This document shows, in pieces, positions 1 to 14,200 of a stretch of 64,000 bases of DNA. Position numbers and translations under genes: made by a program. The stretch is from Gavia stellata (lineage: Eukaryota > Chordata > Aves > Gaviiformes > Gaviidae). Position 1 is the first letter of the stretch. Each line of letters starts with the position of its first letter. The notes below the pieces were generated by a model. It saw nothing but the letters and a program-made list of their open reading frames with translations, was not told the origin of the DNA and did no database searches. The DNA is taken from assembly GCF_030936135.1 (NCBI RefSeq), contig NC_082594.1:129990668-130054667 (forward strand), in the 5' to 3' direction.

Positions 1-3000
1 GATCAAAAAAATCACAAGCTAGACTTACTGCAACACCCCCCCGACGGAGCTAGTTAAAAATCCTGAGTTAAAACACACAGCATATCTGAAGCTTATTTTT
101 AATTTGTATTTAAAACTTCAGCATCGAAGTTTTCACACTTTCCCCTGCAAACACAAAAGGAAAAAGAAAGAAAACCAAGAAACTCTGCTCATCACGTAAT
201 CCTAAAACCTGGGTTAGAAAGCCTCAATCCCCGGGAACACCGGGGAGCCGCAAAGGGGAGCCACAAAGCCATCATCACCCTACTTCTCAGGGGCCATGCC
301 ACACTCCTGCTCCATCCCACTCTTGCCCCTGGGATTTCCAGAGGCACCTCCAGGCCTCTCGGATATCTTCATCCCTGGCAGACAGACAGCCAGCTCACTG
401 CACATCCACGCGATGGGTCACGTCACAGGGCCCAAATCGGGTCATCTTCCCACCCAGGCAGTGTTCCCGGTGATGCTCCCGCTCTGTGACCCATGCCCAG
501 GGTATGGGTGATAACCACCAGGAGCTGCAGGACCTTCCTACGCGCAAAGGCAGGAGATGCAGGACGAGCTGCTTCTGTCTCCCAACACACAGGGAGCTCA
601 CCGGCTGACTCTGGAACCTGAAATGACCGAAGCTAGTTGCAATTTTGAAGCATCCTATCTGTTTTTGATAGCATCTCCCACCATCAGGACGGCAATCGCT
701 TCTGAACGCTGATCTTACCGATCACGCCAGCGCTGCGTGTCTGTCCGCTGCAGGTCCCTCAGCTCGGGAGGATGGCACCAGCCTGGCTGGTTTAGCTCTG
801 TGTCTAGTCTTTTTCACTTTTTAAATGCAGGTTAAATACCCGCCCAGCTCTTTTCAAATCTGTGGTTTATGTTTTGAATTTAAAGAAACCTCCATGCAAA
901 AAAAAGTCATGACTTTTTTGAACCACCACGCGGTCCTGCAAGGAGCCAACTCACCAATCTCCCACCAGAGAGCTGATAAGGCTTTTAACTCTCTAATTGC
1001 TATACAATAATAGGCATGCGAGAAATAGAGACAGACTAGATTGGAGATGCTCAAAGGAAGGAAAACTGGGAGGAAACACTAAGAGCCCGGGGGAGCTTGC
1101 CGCAGATGAGACCAACATGACCAGAGCTGACAGGGAGGTGAGCCGAATGCCTGGAGCTGCCGCTGAGCAATCCTGCAAAGACCCGAGCCTTCCCACGTGT
1201 CCAGCTGTGGCAGCGGCTGAGCAGTGCGTGGATGAAATGAGTGTTAAGCCTCCAGGTTTCTGCCTCCCCGAAGTGGCTAGGAGCCCAGGGGTTGGGACCC
1301 CGCCACCCGTCCTGCTGAGCTCATCCCCGCTTGCACCGGGCAGCTCGGCAGGGCTCCCCGCACAGTGCCCAGCCGCAGCGGGAAACAGCCAGAGACCCCT
1401 CAGAAAGCTCCTTCCCGCCGTTTTTAAGTGACACCGTTGGTACCCCCAGGTGGAAACCCACCTTTCTGCGGTGAACGAGAGCGGCGGTGGGATCTCTGCA
1501 GCAGGACAGCAGCCTCACCCCTCGGGGCTAAGGCGGGCGCAGCTTTCCTGCCTGAAACGGGGCAGGGGACATGTCCCAAGCACAGCTCTGAGAAGATGCG
1601 GTGCTGCTCCTCAGCCCTTTCCCATGCCCAAGCCTCTGCCGCCCTGGCTGGAGGCTGAGGTGCGTAACGCCCCAGCAGCCACGCTGCATGAACAATGAGG
1701 CCAAGCAGAGGTTTTTCACCACTTTGGGCAAAATCTTGGGGTTTCATTATTCCACAACAACTTCATCAATCATTTAATTTATTAGTGGGAGACCGCACCC
1801 ATAGGTGCTGTTCTGCCTCCACGGGGCAACCTCCCCATTTGTCCCCAAGCCGAGGCCAGGAGGGTCCCCCATCCCAACCACCAGGCACGTGGCAGATGAC
1901 CTGAAAGTGGGGTGGCAGGGGCTGCCCCTCCAAAAACACACGGCCACTTCCACGCTGAACCGCACCTTCATCAGAAACAGCCCCGGCTGGTTGTAGGGCT
2001 GGACTGTGCGGCCACCATGCCCTGTGTGCACAGAAACACGGCTCTTGCCTGCCAGGCGCACCCACAGAGAGAAAACGTTGGAGGCGTGCAAAAGTCCCCA
2101 AGCATCTGCTTCACATTTTGCTGCTCCTGCATCCTGGGCAGCCGCTGTGAAGCGAGCGGCAAGCCCCCATCTGTGGGGCTCGTTAATCCTGGATCCCTGC
2201 CAGGGATCACTCCCACATCCCTGCCCCACAGAGGCTGGCACGGTGTCACGGGACAAAGATGCTGTGGGACACTCCGTTGTGGCTGCGTGACGCTTGCACT
2301 TGCCCACTGGGACACTGACTCAAGGCACCGTGACAGCGTCACAGTGCAGGATTGATGGGTCTCAGTGCTCAGAGCCTGGGGTCCCTGCCCATCCACGTTA
2401 CCTCCATTGCCTGTATGGTCCTCTCCTGCTTCCCTCCAGCTGCGGACACAACCTCCTTCAAAAAACCTGCCTTTTCCCAGGCCATTCCTATGAAACGCCA
2501 CTGCTTCCCGCTTTGTGCGTGCACCCTGCTACACTGCTCTGAGGCACGGCTCGGCCCCAAGCGCCGCTGGCAGCTCCAGCATCCCTCCCACCGTCAGCTC
2601 CCTCCGTCTTCAGGGTGTTTGCACCAGCCCGATGAACTGCAACGGCTGAACAGCTTTACGGGAAGGCGTAGCCTGCTACCTTTTCCTCTCTTAACTGTAC
2701 CATCTTTAGAGAGCCGCCATGCATAAGAGGTAAAGAAGCCTGATGATTTAGTATTCTGATTTACAAGAGAGATCTACCTTGTGGTTGAGGTGTGTATGAC
2801 TTAATTAAAAAGCAGAGGCTCATCCCCACTGAAGCTGTTCACTGCTGAGCTATCAAACACAGAGGAGGAAGAGGCCGCAGAGGGGATATTTTCATGAAGT
2901 TACATTTGAGATGGAACCTATGCCCTCAAGACCTCTCCGTTTCACAAGCTGGCAGAAAGACACAGTTCATGCAATCAGACACCGGCCCCTCACAGCCTTC

Positions 3001-4099
3001 GCAGCACCAGCTTATGTTTTCACAAGCAGGGCTAGGATGGCCGGGTTGCAAAGCCAGACAGACGCAAGCACGGGGATGGCTGCTAACCCTAACAAGGTTG
3101 GCATCTTTTTTCTTTTACATTTCACAGGATTTTGGAAATCAAGTGACATATTGTGTCCCCAAAAGAAGAGGCAGAACAGAGCGCTGCGGCTCTTTCGCCT
3201 TGCCCCTGCTGATAGAGCAGCAGCGAATATTTCCCCCTAGGAGTCAGATTTAATTCAAGGCTCTGAAAGCCGGAGATGTCCGTGGCTCACCTATCTCACC
3301 TCCGGGTAACGCAGGCTGTCAAGCTGCACCCAGTGGTCCCTCACTCAGGCTTCTCATCCCTTTGCTGGGCAAAGCAACCGCCCCATCAAGGGACAGGGCC
3401 ACATCAAGGTTTCCACGAGGTCCGCCAGCCGGGGCTCTCTGCAGACGGTGACGAGGCTCGCTCAGGGGTTGAGAGGTGCAGCTCCAGAATTGGAGGCGCA
3501 ACCGAATGTGGGTGGGAAGCGCTACTTGTAAACTGCGCAAGCACAGGGGTCTGCAACAAGAGGGAGGTAGGCAATGCCCCAGCACCAGCAATGCCCCAGC
3601 ACCAGGCGGGTGAGGCGATGCAGCTGATACATCAGGGATGCATAAGAAATGCCAGCTGCAACCCAACACTGACAGCTCCTGGTTACCAGGGATCCGGTTT
3701 CCTTGGCCTCCTCCCTGCCCCTCTCAGGCTGCAGAGCACCTGTGGGGCAGTGGAAAATCCAGGTCTGGGTGAGGGCTCTGTGGGCCACCCTCCCCAAGAC
3801 ATGCCCGAGCCCCGGGGTGCTGCGTGATGCTCGACTCCGGCAGCTGAGGAAGAGCAAGCGCACTGGATCCTGGCGTGCTTCCCGGGGGGCTCTTACCCTG
3901 AGGAAGCAGGAGCAGGACAGCGGATCCAGCACTGAAGGGGCACACGGGTCCCTCTCTCTCCGTCTCCCCCAAAGGGGCAGGTTGCACTGTGGTTGCAACC
4001 TTTCTTCCCAACAAGTTAAACTCTGCAATGCACACAGGTAGCAGCGGTTTCATTAGAAGTCACTAACCAGCGCTGCAACTTCACATCTTCGCGTCCTGC
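1..4099. other. No recognisable gene
   Basis: Moderately GC-rich unique-looking sequence with several overlapping open frames on both strands and no recognisable domain. A 17-bp unit (AATGCCCCAGCACCAGC) occurs roughly twice around 3572-3606. If the CpG island drives a minus-strand gene, this would be its first intron. Confidence 0.5.
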
Positions 4100-5260
4100 A
4101 AGACGGCCCTCTTCCATCGCACAGTGCCGGCAGGCTCCCGCTCCCACAGCCGCCTTCTGCAGCGCTGCTCGCAGCCTTTGGGACGGCGTTTTCTAGAGAG
4201 CTACAGAAGGCCGTCCCAAGCCCACCACCCTTTCGAGCTCAGGGCTGTACTCTGGGCACCGCCAAGCCAAGCCAAGGGCAAAGGAGGAGCGCTCCATCTC
4301 CCAAAAGGCGACCCCAAACCCGGCCTGCCGGCCGCCACCCCGCCGCGGAGTGCGAGTCCTCGGGGTGCTGCCACGTTTCCCCCCTCAGCCCCACGGCCTC
4401 GCTGCCGGAGGGGGACTGCAGGGCCGCCCCCACGGCCCCCCACCTCCCGCGGTGATGGGGGCACGGGGGGCAAAACACTCCAAAGCAAAGAGCTTCGGGG
4501 TAGAAACGCGACTCGGGGTGGGGGGGAAACGGCCGCCCTCGCCTCAGCTACCGCCGCGGCACCACAGGACCGGCCGCAGCGGGGCTGGAGGCGGCCCCCC
4601 TCTCCCCCCCACACCCCCGCCCCGAGCCCCCGACCCACCTGCGGGGACGGCACCCGGGCCCGGGGTGCAAACCTGCGGGGCTGGCTGCGAGCGGTGCGGG
4701 CGGGCGGGCCGGGGCGGGGCGGGGAGCTGCCCCCCGCCGCCCGGGGGACGCGCAGCTCCGCGCCGGCGGCCGCCCCGCTGCGCCCCGGCTGGGCCCGGCC
4801 CGGCGGAGGCGGGCGGCGGGGAGGGGCCGGGGCGGCCGCGCTCCTCCCTCCCTCCCGGCGGGGCTGCGGCCGGCTGCCCGGCGGACCCGGGGCTGAACTT
4901 CTCAGCGCTGAGGAGAAACGCGGGGCCCGGGCCCCGCCTCACGCCGGCGCCTTCTCCCTCAGGCTGTCGGCGCGCCTGCTGCACACGACAGCGGCGTCCG
5001 CCCCCCCCCAAAAACACCGCCCGTGCCAGAGCCGGGACCCCCCCGGCACGGCCCACCACCCCTCCGGCCCCCTCTGACCTGACCCCGCGTCCCTTAGCCC
5101 CGCTGCCCCATGGCGGGGCCCATCTCCTGCCCCACTGCTGCGGGTGGGGACGCGGCCCGGCCCGGCTGGCAATAACCCGTCTCGGCCGGGCGCTGCCTGC
5201 AGCTGAGGCAGCACAAAAACCCCACGTCTGTGGCAAAACCGGCCGGAGAAGGTGAGTAAA
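4100..5260. promoter_or_regulatory. Orphan CpG island, likely promoter of an unseen transcript
   Basis: This stretch of about 1.1 kb is extremely GC-rich and CpG-dense (GGGGCGGGGCGGGG around 4710), with no TATA box. A minus-strand donor consensus, CCGCAG|GTGGGT, lies at 4639/4638. A plus-strand donor consensus, GAGAAG|GTGAGT, lies at 5251/5252. Either could end a 5' exon. In human the next gene past LRRC58 is GPR156 on the same strand, so its non-coding first exon is a candidate, but no GPR156 coding sequence is in the window. Long open frames in all phases are expected from base composition and are not called. Confidence 0.6.
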
Positions 5261-8200
5261 GGCGAGGGCGGCCAGCCTCGCACTCCGTGACCTGCTTGCG
5301 CAGCCCCATGGCTAGTGGAAGCCAATGTGACTACTGCCACAGCTATGTCTGCGTGAGCAACGCTCTGTGTCCTGTGGACAGACCCAACACCCCGTTCAGC
5401 GTCCCCGTGCCCCCCGTTTCCCTTCCTGCCTCCCACAGCCCTGATGCCCTCAGCAACTTCTTGCTCTCTCCCTGCAAGACATCCACTCCATTTTACTGGA
5501 TTTTCTTCCCCAGCTCCAAAAGCTCTTCTCTCCTGCCAGCACCAAAGCTGCTCTCCCAGCCCGCAGCAAAGCGCCAGGCACACCTGGAGAGGGTTGTTTG
5601 CGGAAAGGCGTACAGCCGCGCAGGTTTTCTTTCTTCATGCACATCCATTTACCTCATTACCTGACTCTGCCAAGCCTCGGCATGAAGAGTGCTAATTTTT
5701 CACTCCTGCCTGTTCCCAAACCTGCAGAGCCGTGGCCCAGACGCAGCCTTGGTCCGAACGGGAGCGGAGAGCTTTGCGCAGCCCTGTCAGGCATGCTGTG
5801 CCACACGGCGCTGCCACAAACACGTGGGCCCGTTAGTTCCCCAGCCCGGTAAAAGCATCCAGTCTGCAGCCACCGGTTCAGGCAGCAGCTCCCACCCCCT
5901 TTTACTAGATTTGACTGACGTCCCAGATGAGAAAGTGGGGAAGCTGCAATAGGACCGCTCCACTCCCTTTTCCCATCCTCTTCCGAGGGAAAACAGAGGG
6001 ATGCGTCCTTCCCCAGGGAGTCTAACGCACCGCCCACATCATTTGCTCCAAGGTGCATTCAACAATGATTTTATGTTTACTTCAAGTTTACTGTTGAAAA
6101 ACGTAGGCCTCGAGCCGATTTTCGTGGAATGAGACCCCCTACTTACCAATTGTTAGCAGTAACACCTCTCTTCTGGGGTCTGGCAAGCAGCAGGGTTTCA
6201 GCCTGTTTAACAACTACGCATCGTCCATCCTCAAGAATTCACATTCAACCAGCATCGCGCAAAGCAACGTCAAAACTGGCCTCTATTTTAGCTACGGCTT
6301 TTGGCCATCTGCTAAAATCTCCTTAAGCAACTCACTTTTCAGTCAAATTTCACTAAATTTGTCTAAGTTTTCTTCAGGACGAACTGCAATTTGTATTTTC
6401 TTCAGTTTGGGGAAAATGAGTCTCTTTAAAAATCCCAAATCCTATATGACTACCTACAATCGTCCTGACTTTGCTCACATTGATTGTGATCAGGCAACTA
6501 ACTGACTGTAGCTCAACGGCGAATTCTTCTTTACCCATCACCAGGAAATCTGAAAGGGAGACGGCGTGTGCTGGATGGCTGCATCCTCCACTGGGAAATC
6601 ATCATCCAGCACACTTAGAAACTCTCATGAGACGCGGATGCAGCCTACAGGCAATCTCCACAGACGTGTCCTAGAATTAAATTCTCCATGCAAATACAGT
6701 TTTCTTTTCACACGTTGCAAATAAGCCAGCGGAGAGACATCCGTCCTGGGCCTCGTCTGATGAGGTAGTAAGTTACACACAGGCGTGCACAGAGAACTCC
6801 CTCTTGGGCTTTACTAATTAGCGTGTTGATCTACATACAGACTGCTTCGAGTTACCCCTCATTCTAAAGCGGGTAATGTTGCCATTAGCATAAAGCACCA
6901 CCCTTATCCCTTTCACACGCGATCTCCTTTCTCAGCATGCAGGAGGCAGCAGTTGTAACATCGCTGTTGAAGAAAGCATCTGACCAGACTTAGGCAATAC
7001 CAGTTTCGTCCAATTTATTCTTATAAGTGAGACTTTTTTCACTTTTTCCTCTTAGCAACAAAGTTTCTCATTCTGGAATTTAAATAACCGATTATTTTCT
7101 TCATTTCACATAACCCCTTACTCCATGGTCCCTTGAGTTTAAATTGTTGAAGCTTCCGCCCATTTGAAGATTCTCTTTGCAGGGTTCATGGAGAACATCC
7201 TGCCTTTTCCAGCCCGTTTCCAGCCCGTGAGGCTGGGCTTTGGACAGACAGGTCATCCTGTAGCACCACTCTGTCCCCACGGACCGGGGCTGAGTGCCCC
7301 ACACAACCCAGCCTCTCAGCAAACACCAGCCACCAGTCAGACCTTCAGGAGCTTCTGTCCTCTCCTCCAGCTTGCAGGAACAGGACCTTTGAGATGACCA
7401 CTTGGACTTTCTTCTCCTTTTCTAAGATTCCTGAAATCTTGAATAAGCTCTTGTTATTCCCACGCCATCCTGTTGGCTTTGTGACCCTTCCTAAATGGTT
7501 TCTTCTTAACTCCTCTTCATTCTCCTTAACAGAAGCTGCCCATTATAATTGCTTGCCTTGTTAAGGCAACTGGGGACATGTGTGGCTCGCTCTTGCAAAT
7601 TGAGCCAAAGAGCTGCACTTGGGGAGGTTCCTACTTCTCACTCCATTCCTCCCAACACATCCTGGAAGACCATCTATTCAGATGGTGAAATCTCTGCTAG
7701 GAGAAGTTAGGTGCAGCTGAGGACAGCAGTATGGACTGGGTCACATTCCCTTTCAAGCCTATTTTCTATGCTTCCGTGAACCGCTTTAGGATGACTTCGT
7801 AACTCCTGCCACGGAAAATTATTAGGCCAGCTAGTGCTGCTCTGTTCAGGGCAAGGAAAAAAAAACCCACTTTCTTTGTAACACACAGCCCTGCATCTTC
7901 CCAGATTTGAAATAAACTCTCAAAAAGATAATCTTACAATCTTCGTATGGTTGATGTGGACCCTGCTGTTGCTAGGTGAACAAGCCAAGATCTTAAGAGT
8001 GACCCAGCTGAGGACAGGAATAGGAAAAAGTTGGGGGGGAAACAGAGGAATCCAAGGAAAGACTAAGAATATGGTAGAAGAAAAGCACCTACGAGCGGCA
8101 TGAGGCCCACATCCCCTTGTAAGCAAAAGCTATGGCACTTAGAACACACCTAGGGCGGGAACGTCAGCTCCAGCCTGGTTTCCACTGTGCTTAGAATTGA

Positions 8201-11200
8201 AGCTCACTCCCGTCGGCGAAAACTGGTTTGCTAGCAACACCCTACTCATCCTACATGTCTCTTATGCAAAATAAGGCTAATCCGAGATTCACCTGGCAGG
8301 GGGTCAGGTCACAAAGTCATGGAAAGCTGGGGCCAGAGACACGACCTCCTGCCAGCCACCGTTTGGCTACTTCCCCATAAGAAAGGAGCTGGTGCTCACT
8401 GCTGATGGAAAGGCTGGTCTACTTCAACTCTCCCTGATCCTTTCTGCTCCACTCGTTAAGCAGATCCATGGGCTGTTAAAAACTCTCTGTGAAGACTTTC
8501 TGCACCCCGCCAGTGGCAATGCTGGATGGGGATCAGCCCGCCTGCAGTCAGGGCAGGGGGGCTGGATCTGCCGCAGGAGCAGGGCAGCTGGATGGAGCAA
8601 ATCCTCTGTCGGTCTGTCGGATGTGGGAGAGAGATTGCCAACCTTCCGTAAATCGGTTTCCCACATGCTTTCTAATTATTATTTTTTCAGGATGGCATCA
8701 AGGGGAAAACATGAGGTTATGAATTAGGTACTGCGTCAAGGAAAAAGAAGCCAAGGTAGGGTACCTGAGAAAGCAGCAGACTGACCCTACACCGCGATGT
8801 GTAGCCAGCATGTAAGGAAATCGAGGGAGGCTGTGACCAAGCTTTCTGGTGAAGGAGGCACCAAGCACCTATCGGGCTCTGGCAAACAAGGATGTTCATA
8901 CAGATTCGGTCCCGGGACTCTGAGACAAACAATTACCTCAACTTTGATGACATCCTCTACAACCAGTCAGGACCATTCCCATTTTTAGGGTGATACCCTA
9001 AGGGAATGAGGCTTATTCAGTGCACGTGTTTGTCTGTCCAGCATTCCCTCTTCACCAACAATTTTTAAACCACCTGGCAAATTGCCACAAATTTAACAGC
9101 AGGCTGGGAGTCTCAAAGCTATTAAGTTTCTACAAGCTCCAGTGGATGGTCAGAAGAGAGAGAAACCTGGTCAATCGTTCTCCCTCCCACGCAGGGAAGG
9201 AGCACGTGCACAGCTTTTATTAGACATCGGCGAATCCCTCTCATAGGGGTGGGATCAGGCAGAATCATGCCTTATGGAAAACCAGAGGGTCTGCAGGTGG
9301 GAAGACAGGGCATCCTCGACTGAACTGCCCACAGAATGACATGTTTTCTTTACCATAATATAGAAAATCAGGAAAAAAACTGAAGAACCAAGCGGTTTTC
9401 TGCTTGTTGTTTTTTCTACTTGTATTTTCCATTGGAAAATCAGTTTTCATCAGTCCCCATTTTTGGCAAATGAACGACTAACGTCCTCCAAGACATTGAA
9501 AGATCATGCCTGGGTGCCACGCTTCAGAAAAGACTGCAGACAGAGCTCCTGAGGGTTCCAGCCGGGGTTTGCCCAAGCCCAAGTGCATGCTGACACAGGA
9601 TACCAGTTTAGCTAATTTTAGGTAAGGGACTGGTCATGCCAGATGCAGTCAATAAGCCTGCCTGCTCTTTCCTTTCATACTGAGTCTCAGTGGAGGATTT
9701 TCATTAAAGGCTTAGCATGACCTGGAACCCAGGAGAAGCATTCAGCCTCTTTGATGCTAATCTGAACCACCAAACCTTTTAAGGTTCACTTAGCACAGCA
9801 ACACCCAACCGCAGGAGTGATTAGTGGTCTCCTGGGAGGTATCTCAGCCTCTTAGGATTTGACAGGGACACAATAAAGTCTCCAGTGGAGCTGAGTTTCA
9901 GCTGTGCCCATCTGCTAAATAACAGGTGGTAAATGATAGTTTCCTTCAATTGTAGCAGTCGTGACTACTCATGAAGTCATATAATGATCTCACCTCAGTT
10001 ATTCACCATGTCCTTTCTTCTACCTGGCACAGTAAAGATGTATTTCTTTCTAACAATAGAGAATAAAAACAAAAACAAACCCTTTTCTATTAAAGCAGAT
10101 CTCATGCACATCCAATGCACAACAGAAGCATCCCTTGTTTCTGGCTCTAGCTGCCACATCTGAAGCATTTTCCTTGTAAGAGTTGGAAGCCACCACCTTC
10201 CTTTTAAGAAGGTCCCTTGTCACGGTGGGGGTCTGGGACTTCTCTCCCTGGCTGCTAAGCACTCTGCTGTCAGGCAAGGACTGCACATCCCTTTTTCCAG
10301 ATCCTCACAGCCAAGGAAAACCCTTGCTCACAGCAGTCCTTAGAGACTAAGGCTTCAGTCTTAGCCTGAGACTGACAACCACACGGAGCAGAGGGAGATG
10401 TTCACTGCTCAACGTTTTGTCCTCAGGCTGGTGAGAGCATGTTGAATGAGGAGGTTCCCATGGCCATCAGAGCCAGCTCTTGGGTGAACGGGCCATCCTG
10501 GAGCAGAGACGAGCAGGCTGCGTCCTTACCATCCCTGTGGGGACAGCTACGGCGTGCTGGGGGTCAGCAGTGCAAGAAGGTGTTTCCGGGCTTACTAGGA
10601 GGAAGAAGAAGAGGCAAGAAGAAGTAAGGACAGGAGGAAGAAAGGCCACCAACCACTTGCAGAAGCACTGTGGAAAAGCATGTCTATGTGAGTGGGGATC
10701 CTTGGCAGAGTGGACGTATGTGCTGGCTGCCAGAGAAGGGACTGCAACGTGAGGAATGGATGCGAAAAGGACTACGATGGGGTCATGGAAAAATCCTTAT
10801 GCAAAAGAGAGAACAACAAGAGAAGAAAGGGGTGTTGTGTGGAGGGGAATGGGAGTAAAGGTAGGCCAGCAAGGCTGAAGGGCTGAATTAATCTGCTAAA
10901 TCAATGTGAAACCTCAACTTCCACAAGGACAGCGCTGTTGACTTCAGAGACAAAGGCAGAATGGGTTGTAAGAAACAGGGTCAGGAAATGGAAGTTAACC
11001 ACTATTCACATTTTGATATCTGTAGTATCAAGAATAATTTAGTAAACGTGAGTTCAAGGAAGGAACTGGGGCAGGTGGGAAGGTAAAGAGAAGACTAGTG
11101 TCTCTGAAGGAACTGACAGCAGCAAGTATCTCTAAGAAATCTGCCAAGTCAGGAGAAGACCAGTTTGTCCAAAGAGCAGCAAATGGAGAGGTGGTGAGCA

Positions 11201-14200
11201 GCACGGAGAGGGAAAGGCAGCAGAAGAGAGGGTTGCTGTGGAGTTCCTTCATGCCCAGGTTATAATATTCATTTATGGCATCAACACAAGCTGTTGGACA
11301 ATGAACTTACATGATGTGGAGGACAAGCACATCCTGCAGAAAGAATAGGTTGAGCTTCAGGACTTGAGTAACAGTAGCTGAACAACATTAAACACTACTG
11401 GTTGTAAGGTGTGTCCTTTAAGATAGGCCACAACTTTGCTGTAAGCCAGGAGTTTGTCAGCTGAAGGGAACAGAGAAAGTGGAGCAGGAGGAGGAGTGAT
11501 GTCTGAGACACAACAAGGCACGTGCAAGCCTGGCATGCAAGGAACCAGTTGTTACTTACTCTTTGTAAAAGCCAGCACAAATAAATTTTAAAAGAAGGAG
11601 AACTATTGTTTCAAACACAGCTTTGCAGCAGCTTTCCGTGGATGCACAACACCCAATTTAAGAACTGCTGAAGTACATCTTATCCTTGATGTGGACATAT
11701 TTAGATCAATGCCCATGTTACACCTGAAATACAAGTCATATGATAGATTTTTCCATGGCCTTTAAAGTTATTTTGAGTCAAGGACGTGTACCTCAAAATC
11801 ACAGATCTCTAGTACAGAATTTTTAACTACGCTTTGAAGCACTTCAAATAAATAAGCTCACCACTTCGTTGCCACTAAGAAACACAAAGCAGTGACTGCA
11901 GATTGCTTTACCCCCACATTTAGAAACTGAGATGGGAAAATATTTTAGAACCCACAACAGTTTTTGCTTGCTGTCATTTAAAAGCGTTATAATCACGGAC
12001 TTCATAGAGCGACACGCACCAGCCCTGACGTTGTGAACTCCTCAGTCCCTCTGAAGGTTTTGAAAGCCATTCAATCGGGGGCTGCTTTGAAAATAAGAGA
12101 AACACACCTTTTCTTAAAAAAAAAAACAAACAAAAAACAAAACAAAAAAAACTGAAAAAAGGATGCCTTTGAAAAGTTTATGACTACATGTTTACCAATG
12201 AAATTTGCATAGGGAAGACTTATTACTGAATAAAAGATCATGAAGACATTACATTTGTCAGCTTTTTTCACCCTGGAGAATTATGAAAAAGTTCGTGACA
12301 AAAGCAACAGGACTTGCAAGTAAAAGGACTTTCTGTAAAAGGAAAGGGGAGAGGAGAAGAGAAAGTCATTGCTGAAATGGTTGGGCTGCCATGTAAAATT
12401 CAACAGTCAGGCGGAAACCTCTCGGATCTGGGATGTTCAGGCACGTTACAACAAGGAGAACACATGGGCAATGGAGAATTTTTTTATCATTCTAACCAGG
12501 AGTGCCAGCATTGACGTCTTCTCATAAAACACCAACTCAGCTTCTGCAATGGTTAGTTAAACCCAAGGGTATACCAGCTTTCTGGGAAGTAGGCTTGGGA
12601 AAATGCATTATCCTGGCACCTGGAGCAGTAGCAGAAGATGACCAGAACAGTCTTTTCAAATGCCATTTCAGCCTTTCTGTTGCCAGGCTGTTACTCTGAA
12701 CTTCAGGAATTAAAGCACTGCATGAACAAAGTTACCGCGGATCCATGCCCACCTCCTGTGGTTGCCCGGACTAGGACTACAACTGTTACAGTTGTCTGGA
12801 GAGCCTTTGGAAGGATGAAAAGGTTTTCCGTTGGTGACGAACCAGCCACCATCTTAAAGATTTGCTGGGTCATGATAACCATGAGCCTTCTCATCATCCC
12901 ACATATTACTGGAGGATTCATCTGTCATTAATATGATCAATGTGAAATAACTATTTGTGAGGCGTATTTCTGTATTTCTAACTTGCTACATCCCCATCCA
13001 TGGAAAAAGCAATGTATGTTACCTTTACACATGATGAAGTATGTTCTGCCTCCATCACACCACCATTGCTATTTAAGTAATGTCAGACCAGAGCAGATAC
13101 GCGTCATTTTGTCATGTCAAAGTATCATTAGGCTTCACCTTTGTCCCCAGAAAGCTGGGGACAACACTATGATGGTTTAAAAAAAAAGCCTCAGGTGAGA
13201 CTTACCCTCACTAGACACTTCTGATGTATTGGATGGTATAGACAGCATATTCCATAAATTTGTTGAAAAGCTACAGCTTGTCTGGAGAGGGACTGGAGTT
13301 CAGAAAATCCCATTAAAGAGGATGTTCCCTCCTCACTCACCTGTTACAGAAGCCACCTTCAGATCCTGTGACGAATGGCACAGATCACTACCTTGCATTG
13401 TACTTTTGCCAGGAGACCACAAAGGATGTTGGAAGGTGTTCTCTGTCGGGAGACCCTTGGTTCGGAAGCCGATATTGGGTTTGAGGAATTATGCTGGGGT
13501 CTATGTTCCTTCAACCATAAGAGGAACCCCCACAAAACTTCACTAACTGGTAGCATGAGACAGGAGTGACACTTTTGCCACCCGTTTTCAATATGACTGC
13601 GGGAGCAGAGCCCCTGTGACAACCCAGAGCTGAAGGATGCAGTCGCTGAGGAACCTCTTTCTTCAAGAAAAATGACATTTGGGTGCAAAAGCTGAACTGC
13701 ATAATGGCATAGGCACCTGCCATTTCCTAAGCCTAGGAGGCACCTCACGTGAGCCTCTCTTGTTTCCACGCGCATTGCTCAGCCAGGGGCTGTGCCTCGC
13801 CTGGACCACGTAGGGATGTGCGCTTCTAACATCCTCGCTAGCAGCCTGGCCAGATCTCAGGAGAGCTTGTTTTTGGGACAGCCACCCACACCACCAGCAG
13901 TAATCCCAGTAACTCCCCCTCCCCTTGCACATGCATTTTTCCATGCTGTTGATGGAAGACAAACCCTGCTAATCCCCTGCTGTGCAAATGGCATTGCATA
14001 GGGGCATTTACGTGCAACCAGTGCAGGTAAACAAGCACAAGCTCAGGCTCCTCCTTGCTGCGGGAACACGCTGGCCCTGGGAGACGCCCTGTCTGCCTTT
14101 GCCCTCTTTCCTGGGGGGAATTCACTAGCCACAATCCCCTGCTTGAAGTGGGGAAGAGAGGAGCAGGAATACACCCCATCAGGGCTTTGCCAGTCACTAT

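Noticed and set aside
4124-5255. Long overlapping plus and minus open frames of 200-317 codons
   Set aside because: They are CpG-island composition artefacts: all phases are open and rich in Pro, Arg, Gly and Ala.
12638-12931. 97-codon plus-strand frame with a hydrophobic C-terminal stretch (possible small membrane protein)
   Set aside because: There is no family resemblance, no promoter, and an equal open frame lies on the other strand.
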